Assembly: GCF_014201465.1 (NCBI RefSeq)
Contig: NZ_JACHEP010000009.1
Location: forward strand, 39,062-103,061
Origin: Anoxybacteroides tepidamans
Lineage (GTDB): Bacteria > Bacillota > Bacilli > Bacillales > Anoxybacillaceae
Direction of reading: 5' to 3'
Length of the DNA: 64,000 bases
This document shows positions 9,739 through 20,536 of the stretch, piece after piece; position 1 is the first letter of the stretch, and each line of letters opens with the position of its first letter. The notes below the pieces were generated by a model, which had not been told where the DNA came from, ran no database searches, and saw nothing but the letters and a program-made list of their open reading frames with translations. A program made the position numbers and the translations under genes.

Positions 9739-11007
9739 ATGATGTTGAAAAATGATAAAATTTCCAAAATCATTGACGGGAAGCGCGTCATCGTGAAAAA
9801 GCCCGAACTATTGGCGCCGGCCGGAAACCTCGAAAAGCTCAAAGTGGCCGTTCATTACGGAGCAGACGCCGTCTTTATCGGCGGGCAAGAATACGGGCTT
9901 CGTTCGAATGCCGATAATTTTACGCTCGAAGAAATGGCGGAAGGCGTCCGTTTTGCGAGCCAATATGGTGCGAAAATTTATGTGACGACGAACATTTATG
10001 CCCATAACGAAAATATGCCGGGATTGGAAGAGTATTTACAAGGCCTTCAAGAAGCCGGCGTGCACGGCATTATCGTCGCTGACCCACTCATTATTGAAGC
10101 GGCTCGCCGCGTCGCACCGAAACTCGAAGTGCATTTAAGTACGCAACAGTCGCTTACAAACTGGAAAGCGGTGCAGTTTTGGAAAGAAGAAGGGCTCGAG
10201 CGTGTCGTGCTCGCCCGCGAAACGAGCGCCGAAGAAATTCGTGAAATTAAAGAGAAAGTGGATATCGAAATTGAAGCGTTTATCCACGGGGCGATGTGTA
10301 TTGCCTATTCTGGTCGGTGTGTATTAAGCAACCATATGACTGCCCGCGACTCAAACCGCGGCGGCTGCTGTCAATCGTGCCGCTGGGACTATGACTTGTA
10401 CAAGCTCGATGGCGATCGCGAAATCGCTTTATTTGATGAAAACGATGATCCGTTTGCGATGAGCCCGAAAGACCTCAATCTCATTCAATCGATTCCGAAA
10501 ATGATTGAATTAGGCATCGATAGCTTGAAAATTGAAGGACGGATGAAATCCATTCACTATGTTGCGACCGTCGTCAGCGTATACCGCAAAGTCATCGATG
10601 CGTATTGTGCCGACCCGGACAACTTTGTCATTCGCCAAGAATGGCTCGATGAGCTCGACAAATGCGCCAATCGCGATACAGCGCCGGCCTTTTTTGAAGG
10701 AGTGCCGGGCTATAAAGAGCAAATGTTTGGCATCCACAGCAAAAAAACGACGTACGACTTCGCCGGCTTTGTATTGGATTACGACCGCGAAACGAAAATC
10801 GTGACATTGCAACAGCGCAACTTCTTTAAGCCGGGCGATACGGTCGAATTTTTCGGACCAGAAATTGAAAACTTTACGCAAACGGTCGGAACGATTTGGG
10901 ACGAAGATGGAAACGAGCTCGATGCAGCGCGCCACCCGCTGCAAATCGTGAAATTTAAAGTGGAGAAAGAAGTCTTCCCATACAACATGATGAGAAAGGA
11001 GCAATAA
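9739..11007 (+). CDS. trhP2: TrhP2 (YrrO), U32-family tRNA hydroxylation protein
   Basis: A 422-residue U32 family protein with the family signature cysteines in [19 protein letters not shown] and [10 protein letters not shown], which can bind an iron-sulfur cluster. It is the larger partner of TrhP1 in making 5-hydroxyuridine in tRNA. A GGGGGG-rich ribosome site precedes two in-frame ATG codons (9739, 9742). One base separates its stop from udk. Confidence 0.92.
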   Translation: MMLKNDKISKIIDGKRVIVKKPELLAPAGNLEKLKVAVHYGADAVFIGGQEYGLRSNADNFTLEEMAEGVRFASQYGAKIYVTTNIYAHNENMPGLEEYLQGLQEAGVHGIIVADPLIIEAARRVAPKLEVHLSTQQSLTNWKAVQFWKEEGLERVVLARETSAEEIREIKEKVDIEIEAFIHGAMCIAYSGRCVLSNHMTARDSNRGGCCQSCRWDYDLYKLDGDREIALFDENDDPFAMSPKDLNLIQSIPKMIELGIDSLKIEGRMKSIHYVATVVSVYRKVIDAYCADPDNFVIRQEWLDELDKCANRDTAPAFFEGVPGYKEQMFGIHSKKTTYDFAGFVLDYDRETKIVTLQQRNFFKPGDTVEFFGPEIENFTQTVGTIWDEDGNELDAARHPLQIVKFKVEKEVFPYNMMRKEQ

Positions 11008-11008
11008 G

Positions 11009-11644
11009 ATGGGGAAGAAACCGGTTGTCATCGGAGTCGCGGGTGGCTCCGGTTCGGGGAAAACGAGCGTTGCGAAAGCGATTTATGAACATTTTCAAGG
11101 GCATTCGATTTTAATGCTCGAGCAAGACTATTATTACAAGGATCAAAGCCATCTTCCATTTGAAGAGCGGCTGAAAACGAACTACGATCATCCGCTTGCT
11201 TTTGATAACGACTTATTAATCGAGCATCTTCATAAACTGCTGAATTACGAACCGATTGAAAAACCGGTGTATGATTATACGCTCCATACTCGAGCGAACG
11301 AAGTCATTTATGTCGAACCGAAAGATGTCATTATTTTAGAAGGCATTCTCGTATTGGAAGACGAACGATTGCGCAATTTAATGGATATTAAAGTATATGT
11401 TGACACCGATGCCGACATTCGCATCATTCGCCGCTTATTGCGCGACATTAATGAACGCGGGCGGACGTTAGAATCAGTTATTGACCAATACGTTAACGTC
11501 GTTCGTCCGATGCACAATCAGTTTATTGAGCCGACAAAGCGGTATGCCGACATTATTATCCCGGAAGGCGGACATAATCATGTGGCCATCGATTTAATGG
11601 TTACAAAAATTCGAACAATTCTTGAACAAAAGTCTTTTTTGTAA
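11009..11644 (+). CDS. udk: uridine kinase
   Basis: A 211-residue P-loop kinase: [17 protein letters not shown] near the N-terminus, EQDYYYKDQ after it, and a [15 protein letters not shown] segment. It phosphorylates uridine and cytidine in pyrimidine salvage. It follows trhP2 in the same unit, as in B. subtilis. Confidence 0.96.
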   Translation: MGKKPVVIGVAGGSGSGKTSVAKAIYEHFQGHSILMLEQDYYYKDQSHLPFEERLKTNYDHPLAFDNDLLIEHLHKLLNYEPIEKPVYDYTLHTRANEVIYVEPKDVIILEGILVLEDERLRNLMDIKVYVDTDADIRIIRRLLRDINERGRTLESVIDQYVNVVRPMHNQFIEPTKRYADIIIPEGGHNHVAIDLMVTKIRTILEQKSFL

Positions 11645-11720
11645 TAACATAACATAGATACCATTATATACTTTATCGTTTTTGGCTAAAGTTGGCGTAC
11701 CGCAGTTATCGATCTCGTTT

Positions 11721-11752
11721 GTACGAACGCATTCAGCCGTTCGTACCTTTTC
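11721..11752 (+). terminator. terminator-like hairpin between udk and greA
   Basis: GTACGAACG (11721-11729) pairs perfectly with CGTTCGTAC (11738-11746) and is followed by CTTTT. The T run is short, so termination may be partial. Confidence 0.55.
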
Positions 11753-11782
11753 TATACATAAAAATAACAAGGAGGTAAGGAT

Positions 11783-12259
11783 ATGGCGAATGAGAAACAA
11801 TATCCGATGACAAAAGAAGGGAAAGAGAAGCTGGAACAAGAATTGGAATATTTAAAAACGGTGAAGCGAAAAGAAGTCGTTGAGCGCATTAAAATTGCCC
11901 GCGGATTTGGCGATCTTTCTGAGAACTCTGAGTACGATGCGGCAAAAGACGAGCAAGCGTTCGTGGAAGCGCGCATTCAAACGCTCGAAAACATGATTCG
12001 CAATGCGCAAATTATTGAAGAAGATACAACGAATCCGGATGTCGTATCGCTTGGAAAATCGGTGACGTTCATCGAGCTGCCGGATGGCGAAGAAGAAACG
12101 TATACGATCGTCGGCAGCGCCGAAGCCGATCCATTTGAAGGAAAAATTTCCAACGATTCTCCGATTGCGAAATCGCTTATTGGCAAAAAAGTCGGCGATG
12201 AAGTGAGCGTGCAAACACCAGGCGGAGAAATGCTCGTGAAAATCGTGGCGGTGAAATAG
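11783..12259 (+). CDS. greA: transcription elongation factor GreA
   Basis: A 158-residue GreA: N-terminal coiled coil with the acidic tip [17 protein letters not shown], then the FKBP-like C-terminal domain ([18 protein letters not shown]). It stimulates transcript cleavage by stalled RNA polymerase. AAGGAGG lies before the ATG. Confidence 0.97.
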   Translation: MANEKQYPMTKEGKEKLEQELEYLKTVKRKEVVERIKIARGFGDLSENSEYDAAKDEQAFVEARIQTLENMIRNAQIIEEDTTNPDVVSLGKSVTFIELPDGEEETYTIVGSAEADPFEGKISNDSPIAKSLIGKKVGDEVSVQTPGGEMLVKIVAVK

Positions 12260-12272
12260 GTTTTAAACTGGC

Positions 12273-12306
12273 ACACCTCGTCAACAATGAAGACGAGGTG
12301 TTTTTT
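12273..12306 (+). terminator. terminator overlapping the pbpI ribosome site
   Basis: CACCTCGTC (12274-12282) pairs perfectly with GACGAGGTG (12292-12300) and is followed by TTTTTT (12301-12306) directly against the pbpI ATG at 12307. The 3' arm contains GAGGTG, the only good ribosome site for pbpI. The element can therefore both stop greA transcripts and hide the pbpI start. Confidence 0.8.
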
Positions 12307-14100
12307 ATGCGGAAAAACAGAACGATTGCAATTTTGTTGCTTATTCAGCTCGGCATCTTTCTCTTAATTGGCCGGCTTGTTCAGCTTCAATTAGTGAGCA
12401 CCGAATCGTTTTCAAAAAAACATGTGAACTTAATCGAAGCTAGCGTCGCCCAGCGGACGCAAGAAATGGTTGTGAGCGACGGGCGCGGAACGTTTGTCGA
12501 CCGCAATGGTAAACCGCTCGTCGAACAGGAAATCCCTGTCCTTGTTTTATTTCCGTTTTTAAAAACGATGGACTGGCCGGTCGAAACGGTAGCCAACATT
12601 CTTCATGTTTCTGATAGCACAATTGTTGCGCAAATTCAACAAGCGAAGGAACCGTTTGTCTTTTCGAGCGGGGCGGAACCGTTTTCGTTGACGGATGCGC
12701 AAATGGACAAAATCAATAAACTTCATCTTCCCGGGGTGCTTGCGGTGAAAAAACAATATCCGCTCGTTCGTCTGTACGCAGCCCAACTGATCGGCTTTAC
12801 GCGCGAAGATCCGCAGCTGTTGCGAGCTCGTTACGGTGATCGTTCTCTCTCGCCGCAAACAAAAATCGGCATTCACGGCTTGCAAAAAGCGTTCGATGAA
12901 TTTTTGCTTCCGGAAGGTGAAACGCGGCTTTTATACCACGTCGATGCGGAAGGAGGGCCGCTCTTTGGCATCGATGTCAAGTACAGCGACCCCGGAAACC
13001 CGTTTTATCCGATTTCCGTGCAAACGACGATTGATCGCGATTTGCAACAAATGGCTGAAGATGTACTAGAGGAACATCAGCTGAAAAAAGGCGGCGTGGT
13101 ACTGCTGGATGTGGCAACCAATAGCATATTAGCGATGGCAAGCCGTCCGGCGATGAACCCGCGCGATCCGTATAAAAACAATGGCGCAGAAAATCAGATG
13201 CTATTGCCGCAAATTCCGGGATCGGTGTTTAAAACCGTTATTGCCGCTGCGGCGATCGAAACAGGAATCGCAACAAAAAGACGAACATTTAACTGCAGCA
13301 GAAAAATTGACGGAACGACTCCAGATACTGAGCATGCATACGGGATGCTGTCTTTTGAAAAAAGTTTTGCGGTTAGCTGCAACAACGCCTTCGCTACGTT
13401 AGGAAAACAGCTGGTCGAACAAAACAAAGACATCATTGAACAATATGCGCAAAAACTCGGGCTGTATCCGCTCGCCGGCTGGCAAGGCGATGTGTACCAC
13501 ATCGCCGATTTTCGCCAGCTTCCGGAAGAAAAGAGCGGCACGATTTGGTACGACAAAAGCGACAAATACGTTCCGCTTGCCGTCGCACAAACGTCGATCG
13601 GCCAAAAAAACGTCCGCGTTTCCCCGCTGGCTGTCGCGAATATGATGGCAACAATCGCTAGAGATGGAGAAGCAAAGCAAGTGCGGACTGTCAGTAAAAT
13701 GGTGTATAAAAACGGGACAACGTTTTTTACTTTTCCGGAACAGCCGTTTACTTCTGAAGAACCGATTTCGCTTTCGACGGCAATGAAGTTAAAAGAACTG
13801 TTACGCAGCGTCGTTACCGACGAGCGCGGCACCGGACGGCGGTTTCAGACGCTTCCTTATGCGGTGGCGGGAAAGTCAGGAACGGCGCAAACCGGAAAAA
13901 CGACACCACAAGGCGAAGCGCTCATTAATAAATGGTTTGCCGGCTATTTTCCGGCGCAATCGCCGAAATATGCGCTCGTCGTCGTCGATTTGGAAAGCCC
14001 AAGTTCACAAGCTGTGACAAATGATGTATTTGATGACCTTGTCAAGAGAATATATGAGTGGGAAGCGAAGCAAAACGCACAGGACGTAAATCCGAAATGA
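12307..14100 (+). CDS. pbpI: penicillin-binding protein PbpI (YrrR), transpeptidase
   Basis: A 597-residue class B PBP. One N-terminal membrane helix (about residues 7-28), a dimerisation domain, and the transpeptidase domain with the SxxK serine in IPGSVFKTV, SxN in VSCNNAF and the KSGTAQTG box. It crosslinks peptidoglycan outside the membrane; B. subtilis PbpI (PBP4b) is expressed during sporulation. I prefer ATG 12307 over GTG 12298 because GAGGTG would then serve as ribosome site. Confidence 0.9.
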   Translation: MRKNRTIAILLLIQLGIFLLIGRLVQLQLVSTESFSKKHVNLIEASVAQRTQEMVVSDGRGTFVDRNGKPLVEQEIPVLVLFPFLKTMDWPVETVANILHVSDSTIVAQIQQAKEPFVFSSGAEPFSLTDAQMDKINKLHLPGVLAVKKQYPLVRLYAAQLIGFTREDPQLLRARYGDRSLSPQTKIGIHGLQKAFDEFLLPEGETRLLYHVDAEGGPLFGIDVKYSDPGNPFYPISVQTTIDRDLQQMAEDVLEEHQLKKGGVVLLDVATNSILAMASRPAMNPRDPYKNNGAENQMLLPQIPGSVFKTVIAAAAIETGIATKRRTFNCSRKIDGTTPDTEHAYGMLSFEKSFAVSCNNAFATLGKQLVEQNKDIIEQYAQKLGLYPLAGWQGDVYHIADFRQLPEEKSGTIWYDKSDKYVPLAVAQTSIGQKNVRVSPLAVANMMATIARDGEAKQVRTVSKMVYKNGTTFFTFPEQPFTSEEPISLSTAMKLKELLRSVVTDERGTGRRFQTLPYAVAGKSGTAQTGKTTPQGEALINKWFAGYFPAQSPKYALVVVDLESPSSQAVTNDVFDDLVKRIYEWEAKQNAQDVNPK

Positions 14101-14161
14101 CAAGGCGGCCTATTGTATACTAAAATAAATACGACCGCAAGAACAAAGGGAGGGATGGCGC

Positions 14162-14776
14162 TTGGCTAATATGCATTCCCGTTTCGAACAGCGCGCCAAA
14201 CGGCGGAAAATCAACCGACTATTAAACGTCGCACTCGCGTTCGTGCTTCTGTTGATCGTCTTTTTCAGCTGGCAGCTGTTTTTTGCAAACGACAGCGAAC
14301 CGAACCAAGCATCTGAGCGAAAAACGAATGTAGCGGAAGCGAAAAAACCGAAGGACGATCAAGTCGAAGTCGAAATTGGCGGCGCGCTGCAAAACAACAA
14401 CGAAACAGATCAGCCATCATCGGAACAAACCAAGTCCTCGCAACAAGTAATTGAAACGGCAGGCGATCCGGCTTCAGGAGTCGAAAAAGAAATTGTCGAT
14501 CCGTCATGGCAGCCGATCGGCACAACGCAGTCCGAGCCGCATGTCACGATGTTTGACGAAAACTCTGTCGATTGGAAAGAAATGCTCGATGCGGTGAGCT
14601 ATGCGACCGGCCTAGCGCGCGACAATATGATCGTCTGGTTTATCGGCAACAACGGTCCGAATAAAGCCGTAGCTACCGTATCGCCAAAAGATAAAAGCGT
14701 GAAATATAAAGTGTATATTGCTTGGGTGGAACATCAAGGCTGGAAGCCGGAAAAAATCGAGCAGTTGAAACAATAG
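14162..14776 (+). CDS. yrrS: YrrS, DUF1510 membrane protein
   Basis: A 204-residue protein with a TTG start nine bases after GGGAGGG. One membrane helix (about residues 22-44), a long low-complexity hydrophilic linker rich in E, K, Q and S, then a conserved C-terminal DUF1510 domain (about residues 120-204; DPSWQPIGTTQ, VEHQGWKPEKIEQL). It lies outside the membrane by topology and is cotranscribed with pbpI in Bacillus. Exact role unknown. Confidence 0.85.
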   Translation: MANMHSRFEQRAKRRKINRLLNVALAFVLLLIVFFSWQLFFANDSEPNQASERKTNVAEAKKPKDDQVEVEIGGALQNNNETDQPSSEQTKSSQQVIETAGDPASGVEKEIVDPSWQPIGTTQSEPHVTMFDENSVDWKEMLDAVSYATGLARDNMIVWFIGNNGPNKAVATVSPKDKSVKYKVYIAWVEHQGWKPEKIEQLKQ

Positions 14777-14812
14777 CGGATTCCCCGATGGCGGGACATC
14801 CGCTCATTTTTT
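14777..14812. terminator. terminator between convergent yrrS and yrzA
   Basis: GCGGAT pairs with ATCCGC around a GC-rich loop and is followed by a seven-T run on the + strand. The T tract overlaps the end of the minus-strand yrzA. Confidence 0.65.
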
Positions 14813-15007
14813 TGCTTTGAAGTGAACAACGGCACTGTAAAAACGCTGCCCGTTTTCTGTGACATGCATTTGGTGCGACACGTGATGTACTTCTAACATA
14901 AGCGCTTTATTTTGTTCAATTTGTTCGTTTATTTTTTTCTCTAACGTCTTTAAATCCGCTGCTTCAAAAAATTCTACCTTATCTTGAATGAGATCAAACG
15001 TAAGCAT
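14804..15007 (-). CDS. yrzA: YrzA, DUF2536 small protein
   Basis: A 67-residue protein (start MLTFDLIQDKVEFFEA; end VVHFKAKK). The start at 15007 follows a strong AGGAGGAGA ribosome site; the longer ORF upstream is not needed. It matches the DUF2536 family and sits opposite in orientation to its neighbours as in B. subtilis. Function unknown. Confidence 0.85.
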   Translation of the reverse strand: MLTFDLIQDKVEFFEAADLKTLEKKINEQIEQNKALMLEVHHVSHQMHVTENGQRFYSAVVHFKAKK

Positions 15008-15149
15008 CGTTCTCCTCCTTTCCATCTGTAGTTTAGCATATTTCCATTGAAGAAACGAAAAAAGTGTGGTAGAAAACAGAACGTTATTTAACATAATTTC
15101 CTAAGAAGTTTCCTATCTCTAAACGGAGGATAGGTGGGAGAGGTTCATA

Positions 15150-15623
15150 TACAGTCGTTGCCAAAAGCGGAAACGTAGTGCTAGAGTTTGGGGTTGGCAC
15201 AGGCAACTTAATGAAAAAACTGCTTGTTGAAGCAGGAAAAACGGTATACGGCATTGAGCCGTCGGCGCCAATGCGGGAATTAGCGCTGGAGAAGTTAGCA
15301 GGTGCGTCGATACAGGACAGCGACTTTTTACATTTCCCGTTGCTGAATGATCGTTAGTACATACGCCTTTCACCATTTAACTGAAAGCGATTAGTAAGTG
15401 TGGCAAGCTGTTGAATAAAGGTGGTAAAATAGTGTTTACGGATACAGCCTTTGTCAATCATCAAACTCACGACCAAATGATTGCCGGCGCAAAAGCGAAA
15501 GGCTTTCACGATTTAGCCGAAGATTTAGAGCGTGAAATTATACACATTGCCGGCGCTAGATCATATGTTTGTGAACAACGGTTTTTCGGTTTCATTTGGT
15601 TGATCGAGGCTGTGAAACAATAA
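15150..15623 (+). pseudogene. yrrT: yrrT SAM-methyltransferase remnant
   Basis: Two pieces of a YrrT-like methyltransferase. The first (about 15160-15357) holds [18 protein letters not shown] and [19 protein letters not shown], then a stop codon. A second piece (15411-15623) reads GGKIVFTDTAFVNHQ and ends in FIWLIEAVKQ. The N-terminal region before the SAM loop is missing, the frame changes near 15357, and about 30 residues between the pieces are disturbed. YrrT normally starts recycling from S-adenosyl compounds beside mtnN. Confidence 0.85.
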
Positions 15624-15641
15624 GTGAAAGAGGTAGAAAGA

Positions 15642-16343
15642 ATGAAAGTAGCAATCATTGGCGCAATGGAAGAAGAAGTTGCGATTTTACGGGAGAAAAT
15701 CGATAGCCGCGAGGACACGGTCGTCGCGAATTGTGAATTTTACACAGGAACGTTAAACGGCGTCGATGTCATTTTATTAAAATCCGGCATCGGCAAAGTC
15801 AATGCGGCAATGTCAACGACGATTTTGTTAGAACGTTTTCAACCGGATGTTGTCATTAACACCGGTTCAGCCGGCGGCTTTTTGTCTTCATTAAATGTGG
15901 GCGATATCGTTATTTCAACGGAAGTCGTCCATCATGATGTCGATGTGACCGCTTTTGGCTACGCATACGGTCAAGTGCCGGGCATGCCGGCTCGTTATAC
16001 GGCGGATACGAAGCTAATTGAAGCGGCGGAAAAAAGCGCGGCGCACATTCGCGACATTCAAGTCGTGAAAGGTTTAATCGCCACAGGAGATTCGTTTATG
16101 AACGATCCCGCGCGTGTTGAATTCGTCCGCACGCAATTTTCGAACCTTTATGCGGTGGAAATGGAAGCGGCGGCGATTGCGCAAGTGTGCTTCCAGTTTG
16201 GCGTTCCGTTCGTCGTCATTCGCGCGCTTTCGGACATTGCCGGCAAAGAATCAAACGTATCGTTCGAACAGTTTTTGCATAAAGCAGCACTTCATTCATC
16301 TGAACTTGTGCAGGCGATGTTGGACGAATTAAAACGTTCATAA
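15642..16343 (+). CDS. mtnN: methylthioadenosine/S-adenosylhomocysteine nucleosidase
   Basis: A 233-residue nucleosidase that hydrolyses MTA and SAH to adenine and thioribose products. Family motifs: [12 protein letters not shown] at the N-terminus, [20 protein letters not shown] (substrate-binding Glu pair) and [10 protein letters not shown] (catalytic Asp). I chose ATG 15642 following AGAGGTAGAAAG. It appears intact although both yrrT and mccA around it are broken. Confidence 0.96.
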   Translation: MKVAIIGAMEEEVAILREKIDSREDTVVANCEFYTGTLNGVDVILLKSGIGKVNAAMSTTILLERFQPDVVINTGSAGGFLSSLNVGDIVISTEVVHHDVDVTAFGYAYGQVPGMPARYTADTKLIEAAEKSAAHIRDIQVVKGLIATGDSFMNDPARVEFVRTQFSNLYAVEMEAAAIAQVCFQFGVPFVVIRALSDIAGKESNVSFEQFLHKAALHSSELVQAMLDELKRS

Positions 16344-16366
16344 GGAGAGTCCCCCTCTCCTTATTT
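16342..16366 (+). terminator. terminator after mtnN
   Basis: AAGGAGAG pairs with CTCTCCTT around a short C-rich loop and is followed by ATTTTC. It overlaps the mtnN stop codon. Confidence 0.6.
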
Positions 16367-16386
16367 TCATCTTTAAGAGGTGGCAC

Positions 16387-17984
<1,598 letters not shown>

Positions 17985-18047
17985 ATTACATCGCCCCCTT
18001 TCGCGTTTCCTATGGTACATTGAAGAAAGGAAAGGGGGACGGTTGTT

Positions 18048-18287
18048 GTGGATGAACAAAAGCGAAATTGGTTAGGAAAAGCGCGTGACTATAAAGCATA
18101 CAGTCTCGTCTTATTTGCGCTTAGCGCATTTTTATATATCGGCACACTCATCCCGAATGCCATCGACGGAACGAAGCGACTACTCGTACTTGGAGCAGTG
18201 TTCGTTCTCATGCTCGCTTCTATTTTTTTCTCGCATCGGTCAAACGTATACGTACGGAAACTAGAAGATGACGAACACGCGCTATAA
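18048..18287 (+). CDS. yrhC: YrhC-like small membrane protein
   Basis: A 79-residue protein with two membrane helices (about residues 18-37 and 45-63) and charged ends; GTG start after AAGGGGGACGG. It occupies the position of B. subtilis yrhC after mccB. Function unknown. Confidence 0.8.
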   Translation: MDEQKRNWLGKARDYKAYSLVLFALSAFLYIGTLIPNAIDGTKRLLVLGAVFVLMLASIFFSHRSNVYVRKLEDDEHAL

Positions 18288-18401
18288 ATTCGAACGGAAC
18301 AAAAACAACAGAAAAGTACGTGAACGGGTCATCCCAGTAACCATCGGCTTATTATATACAACAGTCTCTGAACAGGGGGGTGTTTTTTATTTTGGAAACT
18401 A

Positions 18402-18432
18402 AAACGCCAGCATCTAGCACGCTGGCGTTTTT
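18402..18432. terminator. bidirectional hairpin
   Basis: AACGCCAGC pairs with GCTGGCGTT around an eight-to-nine base loop, with A runs before and T runs after, so it can end transcripts from both sides (yrhC side and the minus-strand remnant at 18441). Confidence 0.75.
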
Positions 18433-18440
18433 CGTATGGC

Positions 18441-19157
18441 TTAACCTTTCAAGAGTTCATGTACGTCTTTTTCTGTCATATCGAGGATATTCGCAATTTC
18501 CGCGACGCTCATACCTTTTTCATTCATTTTTCTAATCGCTTCCTGCATCCCCTCTTGACGTCCTTCTTCTCGGCTGCTACGAATGTTCGATAGCTGATCA
18601 AGGAGCCACTTCAGCCGCATTTCGTATGCATAACGGTTTTCGGGGGTAACACTTAAATTTTGCCATTCCTCTAACGCTTCTAAAATTTCTTGTTCTGTCA
18701 TCGCGATTCCCTCCAATTCGCGAACCATCTCTTCGTCGATTTTTTTCGTTCGGCTGTCCACCGCCGACAACATCGTCAACCAAGGCCATTCAGGCGATTG
18801 TTTCACTTCCCGACGGTATTTCTTCCATTTTACCATAAATTGTGACAAATCAAGCACATGAAATTCAAGGTGATGGCTCCAAAGGAACTGTTCTCCATCT
18901 TCGCGAATGTGAAAGACGGTATGGAAGCGATCTGTTTCGTGTGGAAAGAGAGGATAGTTGAGGATGGCGATCATAATAAGGGAAATGCAAATGTGGGAAA
19001 TTGAATTTTGCAGCACATTTTTGACGAAAATAGGCGTAATAAAGAAGGAAATGGAGAATTTTGTAGATGAAAATTGAATTTTCGATAGAATATTTCTCAC
19101 CAGTCCGCCACATATTTGACATCTATTAAGATGGGGGCGATGCGAAATCAAATCCAC
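18441..19157 (-). pseudogene. Rpn/PD-(D/E)XK transposase-like nuclease, C-terminal remnant
   Basis: The last 178 residues match the C-terminal part of the Rpn-type recombination-promoting nuclease family common in thermophilic Bacilli (IAILNYPLFPHETDRFHTVF; a late EEGRQEGMQEAIRKM repeat region; a C-terminal helix pair MSVAEIANILDMTEKDVHELL). The catalytic N-terminal half is absent and replaced by unrelated, low-quality sequence from about residue 61 upward (18977-19157). Likely dead. Confidence 0.7.
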
Positions 19158-19260
19158 CTACTTTTCCCTCCCTTTTCACGCAATTTTCACCATCGGCTAG
19201 TAAACTGTAAACAGTACGAGCGATGTTCGCTAAAAGTAGAAAAGGTTAGGAGGAAATGAA

Positions 19261-20028
19261 GTGAGGAAAAATTATGTAAAGATCGTGCTTGATTTATTGC
19301 TCGCGATTACGTTTGTGTTATTATTAATGAACCCGAGGGTGTTCAACGGCTTGCCGTTTCACGAAATTGCTGGGACTGTGATTGGCATCGCGATTCTTGT
19401 CCATATCGGATTAAACTATCGTTGGGTAATTAACACGACGAAAAAAATTTTTTCTTCCGAACTTCCGAAGAAAACGAGAATAGGCTTTTTCTTAAATGTG
19501 TTGTTGTTGCTGTCGATGGCAACGGTTATTGTATCGGGAATTTTGATTTCGCGCGTCGTGTTTCCAAACCTTGCGCTAGAAGGGAATCACTTCGTTCGCG
19601 GAATTCACAACCTTTCCGCCAACACGACGCTTGCACTAGTCGGTCTTCATCTCGGCTTACATTGGCAGTGGATAATGGGCGTTAGTAAAAAAGTGTTCAA
19701 AACAAAGGATGGAACGTGGCGAAAAGGAATGATTGCTTCTAGCGTGCTGACGTTTGCCCTTTTGGCGGGCGGAATGTATTGGATTTCCCAAAACGTAAAA
19801 CCGAGTGAAGGGGACTTCAAACCGAGATTCGCGGAACAAAACGCGTTCACTTTTGCTGGACAAGGAGCGCCAACCCCACCTGATGGAGAATTTCGCGACG
19901 GCAAATTCCGCAAAGAACGCGGCAGCAGCAACCCACTGCTTGTCTTACTCAACTACTTTGCCATTTGGGCGGTGATTATCGTCCCTACTTACAAAATTTT
20001 AGCGAGAAAGCCCCTGCCTAAAGGCTAG
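19261..20028 (+). CDS. DUF4405 membrane protein, C-terminus altered by IS
   Basis: A 255-residue protein with about six membrane helices and paired histidines (VHIGLNYRW; VGLHLGLHWQW), the pattern of cytochrome b-like DUF4405 proteins that may bind haem. GTG start after AGGAGG. The last six codons (KPLPKG and stop) lie in sequence typical of an IS200/IS605 left end, so the original C-terminus may have been replaced by the insertion. Confidence 0.7.
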   Translation: MRKNYVKIVLDLLLAITFVLLLMNPRVFNGLPFHEIAGTVIGIAILVHIGLNYRWVINTTKKIFSSELPKKTRIGFFLNVLLLLSMATVIVSGILISRVVFPNLALEGNHFVRGIHNLSANTTLALVGLHLGLHWQWIMGVSKKVFKTKDGTWRKGMIASSVLTFALLAGGMYWISQNVKPSEGDFKPRFAEQNAFTFAGQGAPTPPDGEFRDGKFRKERGSSNPLLVLLNYFAIWAVIIVPTYKILARKPLPKG

Positions 20029-20118
20029 GGATGAATCGCTGATTTTTTTGAATCAATTTATTAGATATGTTCCATTTATCTAATATTTATGGTATATTTC
20101 ATATAGAGGTGATTGATT

Positions 20119-20520
20119 TTGGAAAACAAAAAATACACCCATAAAAAAGGAATTGTCTATCTCAATCAATATCATATTGTATTCTGTCCAAAATACCGAA
20201 GAAAAGTATTGGTCGGAGATATTGAGCGAGATTTAAAAGAAATTTTTTATCAAGTTGCCAAAGAACACGATGTAGAAATGAAAGCGTTAGAAGTCATGCC
20301 AGATCATGTGCACTTGTTTATTTCTTTTGATCCTAGACAACATTTGCATAAAATCATTCAAGCGTTTAAAGGAACAAGTAGCCGAATATTAAGAGAAAAA
20401 TATCCTTCATTAAAAAGCAGATTACCGTCGTTATGGACGAGAAGTTATTTTTGTTGCACAGTTGGATATATTTCAGAAGATGCCATAAAGCAATATATTG
20501 AAAATCAAAAAAACGTGTAA
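20119..20520 (+). CDS. tnpA: TnpA, HUH/Y1 single-strand transposase
   Basis: A 133-residue REP/IS200-type transposase. The HUH metal motif is in PDHVHLFISF (about residues 72-81), and the C-terminal helix carries the catalytic tyrosine in DAIKQYIENQ. I prefer TTG 20119, eight bases after AGAGGTG, over TTG 20113. It moves the IS as single-stranded DNA using the terminal hairpins. Confidence 0.92.
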   Translation: MENKKYTHKKGIVYLNQYHIVFCPKYRRKVLVGDIERDLKEIFYQVAKEHDVEMKALEVMPDHVHLFISFDPRQHLHKIIQAFKGTSSRILREKYPSLKSRLPSLWTRSYFCCTVGYISEDAIKQYIENQKNV

Positions 20521-20536
20521 AGGGAGGTGTATCGCA

